This document shows, piece after piece, positions 1-8,500 of a stretch of DNA of 27,111 nt. Under the pieces are notes generated by a model that was given only the letters and a program-made list of their open reading frames with translations, did not search any database and was not told where the DNA came from. Positions within the stretch are counted from its first letter, which is position 1. Each line of letters starts with the position of its first letter. A program made the translations under genes and the position numbers. Source of the stretch: Candidatus Woesearchaeota archaeon (GTDB lineage: Archaea > Nanobdellota > Nanobdellia > SCGC-AAA011-G17 > UBA489); assembly GCA_018658955.1 (NCBI GenBank), contig JABIPM010000030.1, positions 1 through 27,111 on the forward strand. The letters run 5' to 3'.

Positions 1-2
1 AA

Positions 3-122
3 AGGGGTCAACAACTTACTCTTAGTAAAATTAACAGACTTGTAGGTTATTATAAATCTAAAGGCATTTTAGCTGAAGATTGGACTTACAATAGAGTAAA
101 AGCAGTTCAGTGGATTGTTTAA
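3..122 (+). CDS. rps15: Ribosomal protein S15 (S13e family), C-terminal fragment
   Basis: The gene enters from the left edge; only the last 39 codons are visible, in the frame starting at base 3. The segment INRLVGYYKSKGILAEDW matches the end of archaeal/eukaryotic S15/S13e, where a basic helix (RLVRYYK) is followed by a turn with L-P/E-x-W. S15 binds the central domain of 16S rRNA in the small subunit. The assignment rests on this short tail and on context: rps15 followed by a DHH nuclease and rps3ae is a recurrent archaeal gene order. The start and the rest of the gene lie outside the window. Confidence 0.85.
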   Translation, partial: RGQQLTLSKINRLVGYYKSKGILAEDWTYNRVKAVQWIV

Positions 123-142
123 TTCTTAATATACTTCGAAGT

Positions 143-151
143 CTATATATG
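143..151 (+). promoter_or_regulatory. TATA box for the DHH nuclease gene
   Basis: CTATATATG is centred about 34 bases before the ATG at 181. Transcription would start near 173, leaving a leader of only a few bases and no room for a Shine-Dalgarno site. Confidence 0.5.
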
Positions 152-180
152 TTATTAAAAGCAAATTATACTATTTAGTT

Positions 181-1599
181 ATGAAAGAGGAATTTTTGAC
201 ACACGTCAAAGATATGGCCGGTGAATTTTTAGAGTTAGTTGAGAATAGCTCTGCGCCTGTTAAAATTATAGGGAATTTGGATACTGATGGAATAACCTCT
301 ACTTCAATATTATGCAAGGCATTTGCCAGAAAAGGAATACCTTATTCTACTGCAATTGTTAAACAAGTAAATTCTGAACTAATTGAATCATTACAAAATG
401 AAACTTTTGAAATTTTAGTTTTTGCAGATTTGGCAACTGCATTTATTCAAGAATTAGCAGAAACAATCGATAAACCAATTTTTGTATTGGATCATCATTT
501 TCCAGAAACTAATGAAAAGAGGGTTGGAAAATTAAGACAAATTAATCCTCATTTTTTTTCAATAGACGGGCAGAAAGAAATTTCTGCTGCAGGAATATCC
601 TATTTCTTTGCTAAATCTATTAGTGAATCAAATAGTGATCTTGCGTACCTTGCATTAGTTGGAGCTATCGGAGATATGCAAGAGAATATGGGTTTTATCG
701 GGATGAACAAATTAATTTTAGATGATGCAATTGCAAAGGATATGGTTGAAATGAGAGAAACTCTTAGAATTTTTGGAATACAAACTAAACCTATTCACAA
801 AGTGTTGGAGTATAGTACTAATCCCTATATACCAGGTGTAACTGGAAATGAAAGGTCTGCAATTAAATTTATTGAAGATGCAGGAATAGACGTCTACGAC
901 AAGGCAAGAAATTTTAAAAAATTAGTTTCATTAAGCAAGGAAGAATTAGAGAAGTTGGTTAATGCTATAGAAATTAAAAAAACTCCTGGAACAGGAATGG
1001 ATATTTTGGTTGGTCCTGTGTTTTTATTAAAAAATGAAGAAGATGATAGTTTTAGAAAAGATTTGAGAGAGTTTTCAACATTGTTAAATTCTTGTGGAAG
1101 AATGGGGTCTCCTAGTTTAGGTGTTGGAGTTTGTTTAGATGATCCCTATTCTTGTAAAAAAGCATACGATATTCTTAGAAGATACAGAAAAGAAATAATC
1201 GATGCGTTAAATTGGTTTTATAATAATCGAAGAAGTGAAAAAATCATTGAAAAAAATGGATATGTTGTTATTTTAGCAGAATCAAATATTAGGGATACCA
1301 TTATTGGGACATTAGCATCATTATTGGCAAAAAGTAATGTTTATCCTGAAGAGACTATTATTCTGTCTTCTTCTTATTGTTTGGACGGGATGATTAAACT
1401 TAGTCTAAGGGCTTCTGGAAATAAGACCGACGTTGATTTAAGGGCGATTGTGAAAGACATTATTGCTGACGGTCCTGGTTATGGCGGAGGTCATAAGTTG
1501 GCTGCAGGAGCGTCAATTCCTCAGGACAGGGAAGATTCTTTCATTAGGAACGCATTGGCATCTTTAGATAAATATACTTCTGGAAGCCCCAAGGCTTAA
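181..1599 (+). CDS. DHH-family single-strand exonuclease, archaeal RecJ/GAN-like
   Basis: Archaeal DHH/DHHA1 phosphoesterase of 472 residues. Visible metal-binding motifs are NLDTDG (32-37, Asn where many relatives have His), FADLA with Asp83, DHH at 104-106, and GAIGDM with Asp165. The C-terminal DHHA1 domain ends in the GGGH substrate-binding motif (435-438), followed by KLAAGASIP. Family members such as the GINS-associated nuclease GAN degrade single-stranded DNA (some also RNA) from an end and can join the archaeal replisome; here that role is inference. It sits between rps15 and rps3ae, a conserved archaeal order. ATG 181 is chosen because a TATA box lies just upstream. All core motifs are present, so it is probably active; substrate and GINS partner are not visible. 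Confidence 0.88.
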   Translation: MKEEFLTHVKDMAGEFLELVENSSAPVKIIGNLDTDGITSTSILCKAFARKGIPYSTAIVKQVNSELIESLQNETFEILVFADLATAFIQELAETIDKPIFVLDHHFPETNEKRVGKLRQINPHFFSIDGQKEISAAGISYFFAKSISESNSDLAYLALVGAIGDMQENMGFIGMNKLILDDAIAKDMVEMRETLRIFGIQTKPIHKVLEYSTNPYIPGVTGNERSAIKFIEDAGIDVYDKARNFKKLVSLSKEELEKLVNAIEIKKTPGTGMDILVGPVFLLKNEEDDSFRKDLREFSTLLNSCGRMGSPSLGVGVCLDDPYSCKKAYDILRRYRKEIIDALNWFYNNRRSEKIIEKNGYVVILAESNIRDTIIGTLASLLAKSNVYPEETIILSSSYCLDGMIKLSLRASGNKTDVDLRAIVKDIIADGPGYGGGHKLAAGASIPQDREDSFIRNALASLDKYTSGSPKA

Positions 1600-1626
1600 A
1601 ATTAAGAGTTTTTGTTAATAGAAAGA

Positions 1627-1634
1627 TTTATAAT
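1627..1634 (+). promoter_or_regulatory. TATA box for rps3ae
   Basis: TTTATAAT, preceded by a purine-rich BRE-like AGAAAGA, is centred 29 bases ahead of the rps3ae ATG (1660). This predicts a leaderless mRNA. Confidence 0.6.
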
Positions 1635-1659
1635 TGAATTTCGAAGATTTTGAATTAAG

Positions 1660-2238
1660 ATGGCAAAAGTTTCAGGTAAAAAAGTAACCCTTAGAAAGAA
1701 GAAAAAGAAATGGTTCAAGATAACTGCACCTAGTGAGTTTAAGGGTAAGAACATTGGTGAAACTGTAGCTGCAGAACCAAATGATATGGTAAATAGAGTT
1801 CTAAAAGTAAATCTGATGAGTTTATTAGATGATTACAAAAGACAAAATGTTAATATTAAATTTAAAGTAGAATCTGTAAATGATGATAATGCAGTATGTA
1901 AAACAATTGGATACGAATTAATTAAATCACAATCAAGAAGATTCACTAGAAAGGGTGCAGATAAAATGGATGATTCATTTATTGCAGTTTCAAAAGATGG
2001 CGTTAAATTAAAAATTAAACCTGTAGTAGTTACAAGGCATAGAGTTTCAGTTGGTGTTATAAAAGCATTAAGAGCTAAATCCAAAGAATATGTTTTGAAT
2101 AAGGTTAAAGAATTAGATTCTAAAGATGTTTTCCAATCTGTGATCCAAATGAAGGTTCAAAGAGAAATGAAATTGATTTTGAATAAGGTTTGCCCTATTG
2201 GTCCTTGCGAAATTAGGTCTTTAAGCTTAGTTAACTAA
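1660..2238 (+). CDS. rps3ae: Small-subunit ribosomal protein S3Ae (eS1)
   Basis: 192 residues, normal for archaeal S3Ae. A Lys-rich N-terminus (RKKKKKWFKI, 12-21) leads into the family core: APSEF, the NIGET turn, QNVNIKFKV, SQSRRFTRKGADKMDD, then RHRVSVGVIKALR. The central RRFTRKG/D-x-MD block is the most diagnostic. S3Ae (eS1) is an archaeal/eukaryotic protein of the 30S/40S platform near the mRNA exit. It follows the DHH nuclease by 60 bases but has its own TATA box, so it can be transcribed independently. Nothing looks truncated. Confidence 0.95.
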   Translation: MAKVSGKKVTLRKKKKKWFKITAPSEFKGKNIGETVAAEPNDMVNRVLKVNLMSLLDDYKRQNVNIKFKVESVNDDNAVCKTIGYELIKSQSRRFTRKGADKMDDSFIAVSKDGVKLKIKPVVVTRHRVSVGVIKALRAKSKEYVLNKVKELDSKDVFQSVIQMKVQREMKLILNKVCPIGPCEIRSLSLVN

Positions 2239-2250
2239 ATTAGGATAACT

Positions 2251-2258
2251 TTTAAATA
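2251..2258 (+). promoter_or_regulatory. TATA box for the small secreted protein gene
   Basis: TTTAAATA is centred 26 bases before the ATG at 2281. This spacing selects 2281 rather than the in-frame ATG at 2263, which would lie between the TATA box and the predicted transcription start. Confidence 0.6.
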
Positions 2259-2280
2259 GTTTTTGTTCTATTATATCTCT

Positions 2281-2502
2281 ATGAAAGAAAAAAGTGTGAT
2301 TATAATTGCGTTGTCTATGATAATGCTTTCTTTTGTTGCAAGTAGTTTTGATAGTGGCGAAACTATTACTGGTAATCAAGTTGTTGAGAATAGTGAGTGT
2401 ACTTCAGATTTATATCTATTGAATGGAAAATATGTAGTTCCTTGCGAATTTGGTAAATATAACTGGAATGATCAGCAGTTATTGCATTATTCCTTTGAAT
2501 AA
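2281..2502 (+). CDS. Small secreted or membrane-anchored protein, unknown function
   Basis: 73 residues, no recognised family. Residues 4-22 form a hydrophobic N-terminal segment (signal peptide or single membrane anchor) after MKEK. It is followed by an acidic/Ser stretch and the motif ITGNQV (29-34). The short exported part has two Cys (40 and about 56) and an aromatic tail (YNWNDQQLLHYSFE). The ITGNQ motif resembles VTGMQ and FTGMA at the same place in two other exported proteins of this window (24066 and 5514). The start is set by the TATA box at 2251. Its 3' end overlaps the convergent gene by 16 bases. It could be a small envelope peptide; the function is unknown. Confidence 0.65.
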   Translation: MKEKSVIIIALSMIMLSFVASSFDSGETITGNQVVENSECTSDLYLLNGKYVVPCEFGKYNWNDQQLLHYSFE

Positions 2503-3398
2503 ATTAAAAGCGTTAAGTCTAGTTTTTTATGTTTGATTTCTTTCTGTTCTAATAATTTGATTGTTTTTGGTTTGTATGATTCAATATCTTTTGGGTGATT
2601 TGTTAAAATTACTAGTTTATTATTTAATTTTGTTTCTGCTAATTTGAATATGTCATGGATTAGTTTGTATGGTCCTTTTTTCTTTTTTGAAAAAACTATT
2701 TGTGTAAGCATGTAATCTGATTTTTCTAGGTTTAAAATTTCTTTTGAATTAAATTGAATTTCTTTTTTTGCTAGTTGTGTGTTTATTCTTGCATTTCTTA
2801 TGTTATTTGAATGTAAATCATTTGCGGAAACATTTATGTTTTGAAATGCGGCTTCAATAGGAATAATTCCATCTTTGGATTCGATGCATAATAATGTTTC
2901 ATCTTTTTTTATGTTAAGATATTTTATTATACTTGCAGCTAATGTTGCAGGAGTAGTTTGATTATGTAAATTAAATCTGTATATCCTTTCAGGGATTGTT
3001 TTATTTTTGGAAATTCCGATATTGCAATTATTTTCTACTATGTCTATTATGATTGCATGATCATATTCTTTTGGAGAATAGTCTAGCGGATTGTTCTCTC
3101 CTATTGCCTTTCCGCAGGTTTGCTCTACTTCCATGCTAGTTAGTTGATTATGAGATTCAAAGCTACATTTACATTTGTAAGTTCCATTTATGCTTAATTT
3201 TAGTTTTTTTACTTGTTCTATTATGTCTTTTAATGTTTTGAATTTGAAAGAGGTTAGAAGTTCGTAAACTGATTCTAGTGTTCTGTAAGATTCCTTTAAG
3301 GTTTCAAATTCAACCCTTCCTGGAGAGTTTAATTTTCCATCTGTTTCAGAAATTGCGGCTTCTTCTAAGCCTTGAATTGTTTTACCTATAAATGTCAT
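2487..3398 (-). CDS. THUMP/methyltransferase-like protein with degenerate catalytic motifs
   Basis: 303 residues laid out like Trm14/RlmL-type RNA methyltransferases. The N-terminal part (1-55) begins IGKTIQGLEEAAISE. A THUMP-like region (about 56-132) contains CGKAIG, followed by a Rossmann-like domain. Motif I, normally like DPFCGSGTIPIEAA, reads CIESKDGIIPIEAA (171-184), so the Asp and GxGT glycines are largely lost while IPIEAA is kept. Motif II is recognisable as NDLHSNNIRNARINTQLA (193-210). The NPPY catalytic motif is replaced by SKKKKGPYK (237-245). I infer a former RNA methyltransferase that may still bind tRNA/rRNA but probably lacks normal catalysis. It starts one codon step after the radical SAM stop (TAA then ATG), so the two are co-transcribed. 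It could instead be a divergent active enzyme. Confidence 0.7.
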   Translation of the reverse strand: MTFIGKTIQGLEEAAISETDGKLNSPGRVEFETLKESYRTLESVYELLTSFKFKTLKDIIEQVKKLKLSINGTYKCKCSFESHNQLTSMEVEQTCGKAIGENNPLDYSPKEYDHAIIIDIVENNCNIGISKNKTIPERIYRFNLHNQTTPATLAASIIKYLNIKKDETLLCIESKDGIIPIEAAFQNINVSANDLHSNNIRNARINTQLAKKEIQFNSKEILNLEKSDYMLTQIVFSKKKKGPYKLIHDIFKLAETKLNNKLVILTNHPKDIESYKPKTIKLLEQKEIKHKKLDLTLLIYSKE

Positions 3399-4379
3399 TT
3401 AAATTTTCTCTGCCAAATAAATATTATTTTTATTTTCTATAATCCTTAAATTAATTTTATCCCCTCGGTTTGCACTACATTTTTTCACAGTAATATTTCT
3501 ATTGTTGTGGGCTACAATCTTTTGATTTTCAAACCACCCATCTTCTAAAACTGGAGTATTTATTTTTTCACCAATATCTATGGTTGTTCTAACTTTACTG
3601 GACTTTTCGATTTCTAATTCTCCTTTTTGATATGTCAATTTAACATCGTGTTTCTTTTCCCATTCTTCTAACTGTTTGTAAAACTTGTAGTAGTTTTGTT
3701 TTTTGATTCCCTTTGGTTTTCTACTGTGTTTGTAAGTTTCATATTTTTGAATTCCTAATTTGCAGTTTAATTTTTTTGAAAGAATGATGATGTTTTCTAA
3801 TTCTTTATCATTAATGTTTGGAAGATAAACTGGTGCAAGCAAAAGTTCTATTTTTGATTTTGAAATATGTTCTGCAACCTCTAATACTTTTTTTAAATCG
3901 TATGTATCTATACCCATTAAGATTTTTGCTTGTACAGGGTCTGTTGTATGGATGCTCAAATGAATTCTATTTAATCCTGCTTTTTCTAATCTGTCAATCC
4001 TATCTTTTGTAAAATATGTTCCATTACTTTGCATAGAAATAAAATGAACTTTTTTATTTTTCTTTAATTCTTTGATTAAGTATTCTAAATCTGGATAAGA
4101 AGCAGGCTCTCCGACAGAATCAATATTTACATGAATATCTTCTTGCTTTAATTCTATGATTTTGTTGACTTCTTCTATTAAGTAGTTAGGTTCTATCTTG
4201 TATCCAGTTTTATGGGTGCTTGAGTTTGGCCCGGCATCTGTTGAACAAAAAATACATGACAAGTTACAGGTTGAAATTGGCCTTACTTGTAAAAGGGAGC
4301 TTCCTCTGTCTATGATCCCAAACGCTATGTTGCCCATTAGAGGTATTCCCGATTCTTTAGTTATTTCAACTGTTTTCAT
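3399..4379 (-). CDS. Radical SAM protein with TRAM-like C-terminal domain
   Basis: 326 residues. The radical SAM cluster motif CxxxCxxC is intact as CNLSCIFC (Cys38, 42, 45), preceded by LLQVRPIST and followed by STDAGPNS. GEPASYPD (the GxIxG-type SAM contact) and QSNGT strands continue the TIM-barrel pattern. The last ~60 residues (GEKINTPV, NRNITVKKC, GDKINLRII, NNIYLAEKI) look like a small TRAM-type beta-barrel, an RNA-binding fold seen in tRNA-modifying radical SAM enzymes. This layout resembles an archaeal family usually annotated only as an Fe-S oxidoreductase (COG2100-like, from memory). It lies between truB and a THUMP protein, suggesting RNA modification (inference). A promoter sits 26 bases upstream. 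The substrate is unknown. Confidence 0.75.
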   Translation of the reverse strand: MKTVEITKESGIPLMGNIAFGIIDRGSSLLQVRPISTCNLSCIFCSTDAGPNSSTHKTGYKIEPNYLIEEVNKIIELKQEDIHVNIDSVGEPASYPDLEYLIKELKKNKKVHFISMQSNGTYFTKDRIDRLEKAGLNRIHLSIHTTDPVQAKILMGIDTYDLKKVLEVAEHISKSKIELLLAPVYLPNINDKELENIIILSKKLNCKLGIQKYETYKHSRKPKGIKKQNYYKFYKQLEEWEKKHDVKLTYQKGELEIEKSSKVRTTIDIGEKINTPVLEDGWFENQKIVAHNNRNITVKKCSANRGDKINLRIIENKNNIYLAEKI

Positions 4380-4400
4380 AGAATTATTGCCGTCTAGGCC

Positions 4401-4410
4401 CTTTAAAAGT
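4401..4410 (-). promoter_or_regulatory. TATA box for the radical SAM - THUMP pair
   Basis: Read on the minus strand this is ACTTTTAAAG, centred 26 bases ahead of the radical SAM ATG (4379). The pair can be leaderless and independent of truB, although read-through from truB remains possible across the 52-base gap. Confidence 0.55.
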
Positions 4411-4431
4411 ATTTTGAGAGGGATTTTTTAG

Positions 4432-5430
4432 TTATTTTTGTTTTGGATAAACTTCTCTACCCATAAATATTTTTTCAGTTTTTACTGCAATTCCTTCATT
4501 AGTAGATAATATCTCTTTAGTTGTTTTTTTGGCAGTTCCTAGACCTACCAATTCTCCCTTTAATGTAAGTATTGCTACTTGAGTATTTGGAGAAACATCT
4601 TTTGTTAATTTAGAAATTCCTTGAGTTGCTAATGGTGCTCCGTGACAAATGTTTGAAACTGCTGAATCCATAATCCATACTTTTGGAAAATATTTAACTG
4701 CATTTTCAAAAGGTTCAATTATTTTTTTTAGTGGTTCTGGGTTGTTTTCTTTTTTGTAAACTTCATAAGCATCTGTTAGGTCTTGTAATGTGTGCCATTT
4801 TTCTTCTTTGAATGGCCCTGCTTTAGTTCTGATTAGTTGTACCATATGTGCTCCAGAGCATAAATCTAAGCCCATATCATGAATTAGTTTTCTGATGTAT
4901 GTTCCTGCCTCACAACCTACTCTGAATAAAACATAATTTTCTTTTATTTCTAAAATCTCACTATAATAAATTTCTCTTGATCTCAGTCTTCTTTTTACTG
5001 CTGAACGAACAGGTGGTAGTTGTTTTATTTTTCCTAAAAATTTTTTAAATGTTTTTCTTATTTTTTCTTCTGGGGGAGTATCATGAATTCTCATTAGTGC
5101 AACATATTCTTTTCCTGCTGGAAGGAGTGTTTGAACAATTCTTGTCGCATCTTCTAAAGCCACAGGTAAGGACCCTGTTACTTTTGGATCTAGTGTTCCA
5201 GAATGCCCTGTCTTTTTTAGGTTTAATATTTTTTTTACATAGTCTGCAATTAAATGTGATGAAGGTCCTGACGGTTTGTTGATATTAACAATACCATAGT
5301 TGATTAAATCTTGAATTTTTCTTTCTTCTGGGGGACAGCCGAATGCAATATTTGTTTCAGCGTCCCTTCTAATTTGAACTTCTTGATTAACTCTTTCTGA
5401 AGGGAGTAAATTACTGTTTTTTTGTTTCAT
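4432..5430 (-). CDS. truB: Cbf5/TruB-type pseudouridine synthase
   Basis: 332 residues, the usual length for archaeal Cbf5. The N-terminal extension (QEVQIRRDAETN, FGCPPEERKI) is typical of Cbf5/dyskerin rather than bacterial TruB. The core has GIVNINKPSGPSS (46-58), then HSGTLDPKVTG with catalytic Asp81, VRSAVKRRLR, and the GTYIRKLIHDMG strand. The C-terminal region from about 245 (WIMDSAVSNICHGA, LTLKGELVGLG) is a PUA domain. Cbf5 is the catalytic subunit of archaeal H/ACA ribonucleoproteins and can also modify tRNA position 55. It is followed on the same strand by radical SAM and THUMP genes. The promoter is shared with the divergent surface-protein gene. Confidence 0.95.
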   Translation of the reverse strand: MKQKNSNLLPSERVNQEVQIRRDAETNIAFGCPPEERKIQDLINYGIVNINKPSGPSSHLIADYVKKILNLKKTGHSGTLDPKVTGSLPVALEDATRIVQTLLPAGKEYVALMRIHDTPPEEKIRKTFKKFLGKIKQLPPVRSAVKRRLRSREIYYSEILEIKENYVLFRVGCEAGTYIRKLIHDMGLDLCSGAHMVQLIRTKAGPFKEEKWHTLQDLTDAYEVYKKENNPEPLKKIIEPFENAVKYFPKVWIMDSAVSNICHGAPLATQGISKLTKDVSPNTQVAILTLKGELVGLGTAKKTTKEILSTNEGIAVKTEKIFMGREVYPKQK

Positions 5431-5457
5431 TTTTGCTTTTTTTTATAAATAGATAAG

Positions 5458-5466
5458 GTTTAAATA
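5458..5466. promoter_or_regulatory. Near-palindromic TATA element shared by truB (-) and the NHL surface-protein gene (+)
   Basis: GTTTAAATA reads as a good TATA box on both strands. It is 32 bases from the truB ATG (5430, minus strand) and predicts a plus-strand transcript start near 5488. That leaves about 25 bases of leader, with AGAGGG at 5496-5501, before the ATG at 5514. Only the intervening 83 bases separate the two divergent genes. A second AT-rich box (TTTTATAAAT, 5441-5450) is too close to truB to be its TATA box. Confidence 0.5.
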
Positions 5467-5513
5467 GGTATTCTATTTATTTGTATTAGTGTTAAAGAGG
5501 GAAATTGATTAAT

Positions 5514-8500
5514 ATGTCTTCTGTAAGAAAGAGTGCTGGTAGAAACCATGAAAAAGGTCTAACTAATTTATTTATTGGCCTTACTTTTTTATTATTATTT
5601 TTTGGGGCATCTAGTGATTTTTCTATTTTTAAGGGGATTAGCCCTACTTCTGAAGGTTTGAGCGATTTTACTGGAATGGCCACTTCTCAAGATAAAGGGC
5701 ATAATGATAGTTATCCTGCGTATGTTGCTTTTGGTAAACCTTTGGGGCAAAGTTTTAGAGAAATTGGGGCTGGAGAATTGGCAGGTTTAATTGGCGGAAG
5801 TGTTAGTACTTCTTTAGGAACTTCAGTTTATAATCAATATATTAAATTTTCAAGTATTTTTGCTAGTGGTGAAACTTTAGATGTTCAACCAAGTGTTCTT
5901 TATGGATTGAGTAGTAATTTTTTAGGGGATTATTTCTTTATGGAAAGTAAAACTGGTGAGAATGTTAAAGCAGAAAATGCATTTATGGAATTTGGGGCGG
6001 AATTTGCTAGTGGATTAAGTAGTAATTTAAGTTTAGGAGTTTTAAAAGATTTGAAAGGAAGCTCATTCTATATTATTTCCGATGAGTATGATATTATTGA
6101 TGCAAATGTTACAGGCGGTGCAATTACCTTAACATTATTGGATTATATAATTCAAGATAATTTAATTCAAGGGCAAGAAAAGTTTTATTTAATTGAAAAA
6201 GATGGAGTTACTACAGATTATAATCTTGAAGCAGGTAACATTCCTAATCTAGTTCCTGAACAAGTTGATTTAGATATTACTGGATATAATTTTGATGATG
6301 TTTCTGGAACTTATAATATTGGAGATACAATTACATTAAGTGATGGAACTCCCGTGTCTGTTACGGATATTTCTCTGAATGAAGCAGGTTACTCTGGTTA
6401 TGCTGATGGTCCTTTGAATACTAGTATGTTTGGTGCAGCTTATGGAATTACTGGCAATGCAACTGGTGATACAATTTACTTTATTGCAGATAGTGGGAAT
6501 GATAGAATTAGAATGGTAAATCTTGAATCTGGAAATACTACTCTTGTTGCAGGAAACGCTCATGCTGGCAGCGATGATGGTGAAGGAAGTAATGCTAAGT
6601 TTAATAATCCAAGAGGAATTGCAAGTTATTATGATTCTTCTAGTGAAGTGAATTCTCTTTTTGTTGCAGATACTGGAAATGATAGAATTAGAAAAATAGA
6701 GCTGACTTGGGATGCAGATTCTTTGAGTTATTCTGGAGATGTTACAACTATTGCAGGTTCAGGTTGGGGCACTACTTCTACAACAGCAAGTTCTGGAATA
6801 CATGGTGCAGATGCAAAATTCAAATATCCTGAAGGGATTACTGTAGATGCTACAGGTAATATTTTTGTTGTAGATACTGGGAATCATAGAATACTAAAAA
6901 TATTTTCTAATGGTGAATCTAATGCTGAGGAAGCAGATAATTGGAATGTAACGATTGTTGCAGGGACTGGTAGTTTGGGATTAAGTGATGGAGTGGGCGA
7001 TACTGCTTCTTTTTCTGGGCCAAGAGACTTAGATATTTCAAATGATGGAACTACGATTTATGTTTCAGATAGCGGAAATAATGCAATTAGAAATATTACT
7101 AAAAATGACCACTACTTAAATTGGAATGAAACTGAATCACTGAATTGGAATGTTTCTACTGTTGCCGGAGGAGTAGGAACTGGTGCGGGAGGATATAATA
7201 ATGGTGAGGGAGATGTGGCATTATTTAATACCCCTATTGGAATTACCTACAGCGGCCCTTCTAGTAAGTTTCTTTTTGTTGCAGATAGCGGAAATGATAG
7301 AATTAGAAAAATAGATCTTGCAACTAACACTGTTTATTCTCCAGTTGGTTCTGGAGTTTCAGGTTATGTGGATGGATTATTGGAAAGTGCACGATTAAAT
7401 AATCCTTCGGATGTGTTTGTAAATAGTGACAATACTCGACTCTATTTTTTAGACACAAATAATTACAAGGTGAGGTATAGATATGTTGACAATAATGTCC
7501 ATTATGTTGCAACATTAACTGGGAATGCAACTACTGTGGGAAATAATGTTGATCTTTATCTTGGCGGAGATTTAATTGTTTTAACTGATTCAGATTATAC
7601 TGATGATGAAACTGCTAATAATTTAGGTTATACTCAAAATTTTAGGTTAAATGGTGAATTGATAGATAATGCATTTGTTCAAATTCAAGCAAATGATACT
7701 GATCCTGAAGATTTTACAATTGATTCAATTAAATATAGGTTAGTTGCTTCTGTTAGTTCTGGGGGTAATTTTGAAATGAATGAATCAATCAGTTTGAGTA
7801 GTTTGTTGACCGAACCTTTGGGAATGATTGGAACCTTCGATATCTTTTATTTAGGAGATGTACTTCCCCCAATAGAAAAAGAAATTAAATTAAATTATGT
7901 AAATGTTAGTTTAAATGATACTTATGAAATAACTTTTGAAAATATGGATGGGAGAGTTATTTCTTTCCCTTACATGAGGAATAATGCTGGGGCAAGAGGT
8001 TACGGAGATGTTGATGGAGATTTAGTGTTTGTTGAAGGTAAGATTGATAAAAATATTAGCACTGCTACTGCAGGAAGTCACGATTTTACTGTTGGTCTTG
8101 GAGACTATTTTGTGTTAAGTAATGCAGATACTCCTGATGGGATAGATAATAATGCAGTGACAGAAGTAATTCAATATGTTTCTTACGATGTTGCAAGTAA
8201 AAAATTAAATTTTGTTAATTTATATGATGGAAGTTCTTTGGGTGTAACTTATGTAGATACAGTTGGATTAAATGGGACTGTTGGAAGCGCTACACTTTCT
8301 GTGAATAATAGAAATTATGGGATCTATTTGGCAAATACTACTACTGCTGATGCAATGCCTTTAGCGATTGATATGAATGGGGATGGAAACTTTGAAACTT
8401 CTCAAGTTTATGTTACTGATAAATCTGGAGCGGTACTTGATTTAGGAATTCCTTCTGAAGGTGGAACTTGGGATCCTTCGGGAGTTTTATCTGGAACTTG

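Noticed and set aside
5441..5450. TTTTATAAAT as the truB TATA box
   Set aside because: It lies only about 16 bases from the truB ATG, too close for the usual start 25-30 bases downstream; the box at 5458 fits better.
5505..5513. TTG start for the NHL surface protein
   Set aside because: AGAGGG ends only about three bases before it; the ATG at 5514 has better spacing and codon type.
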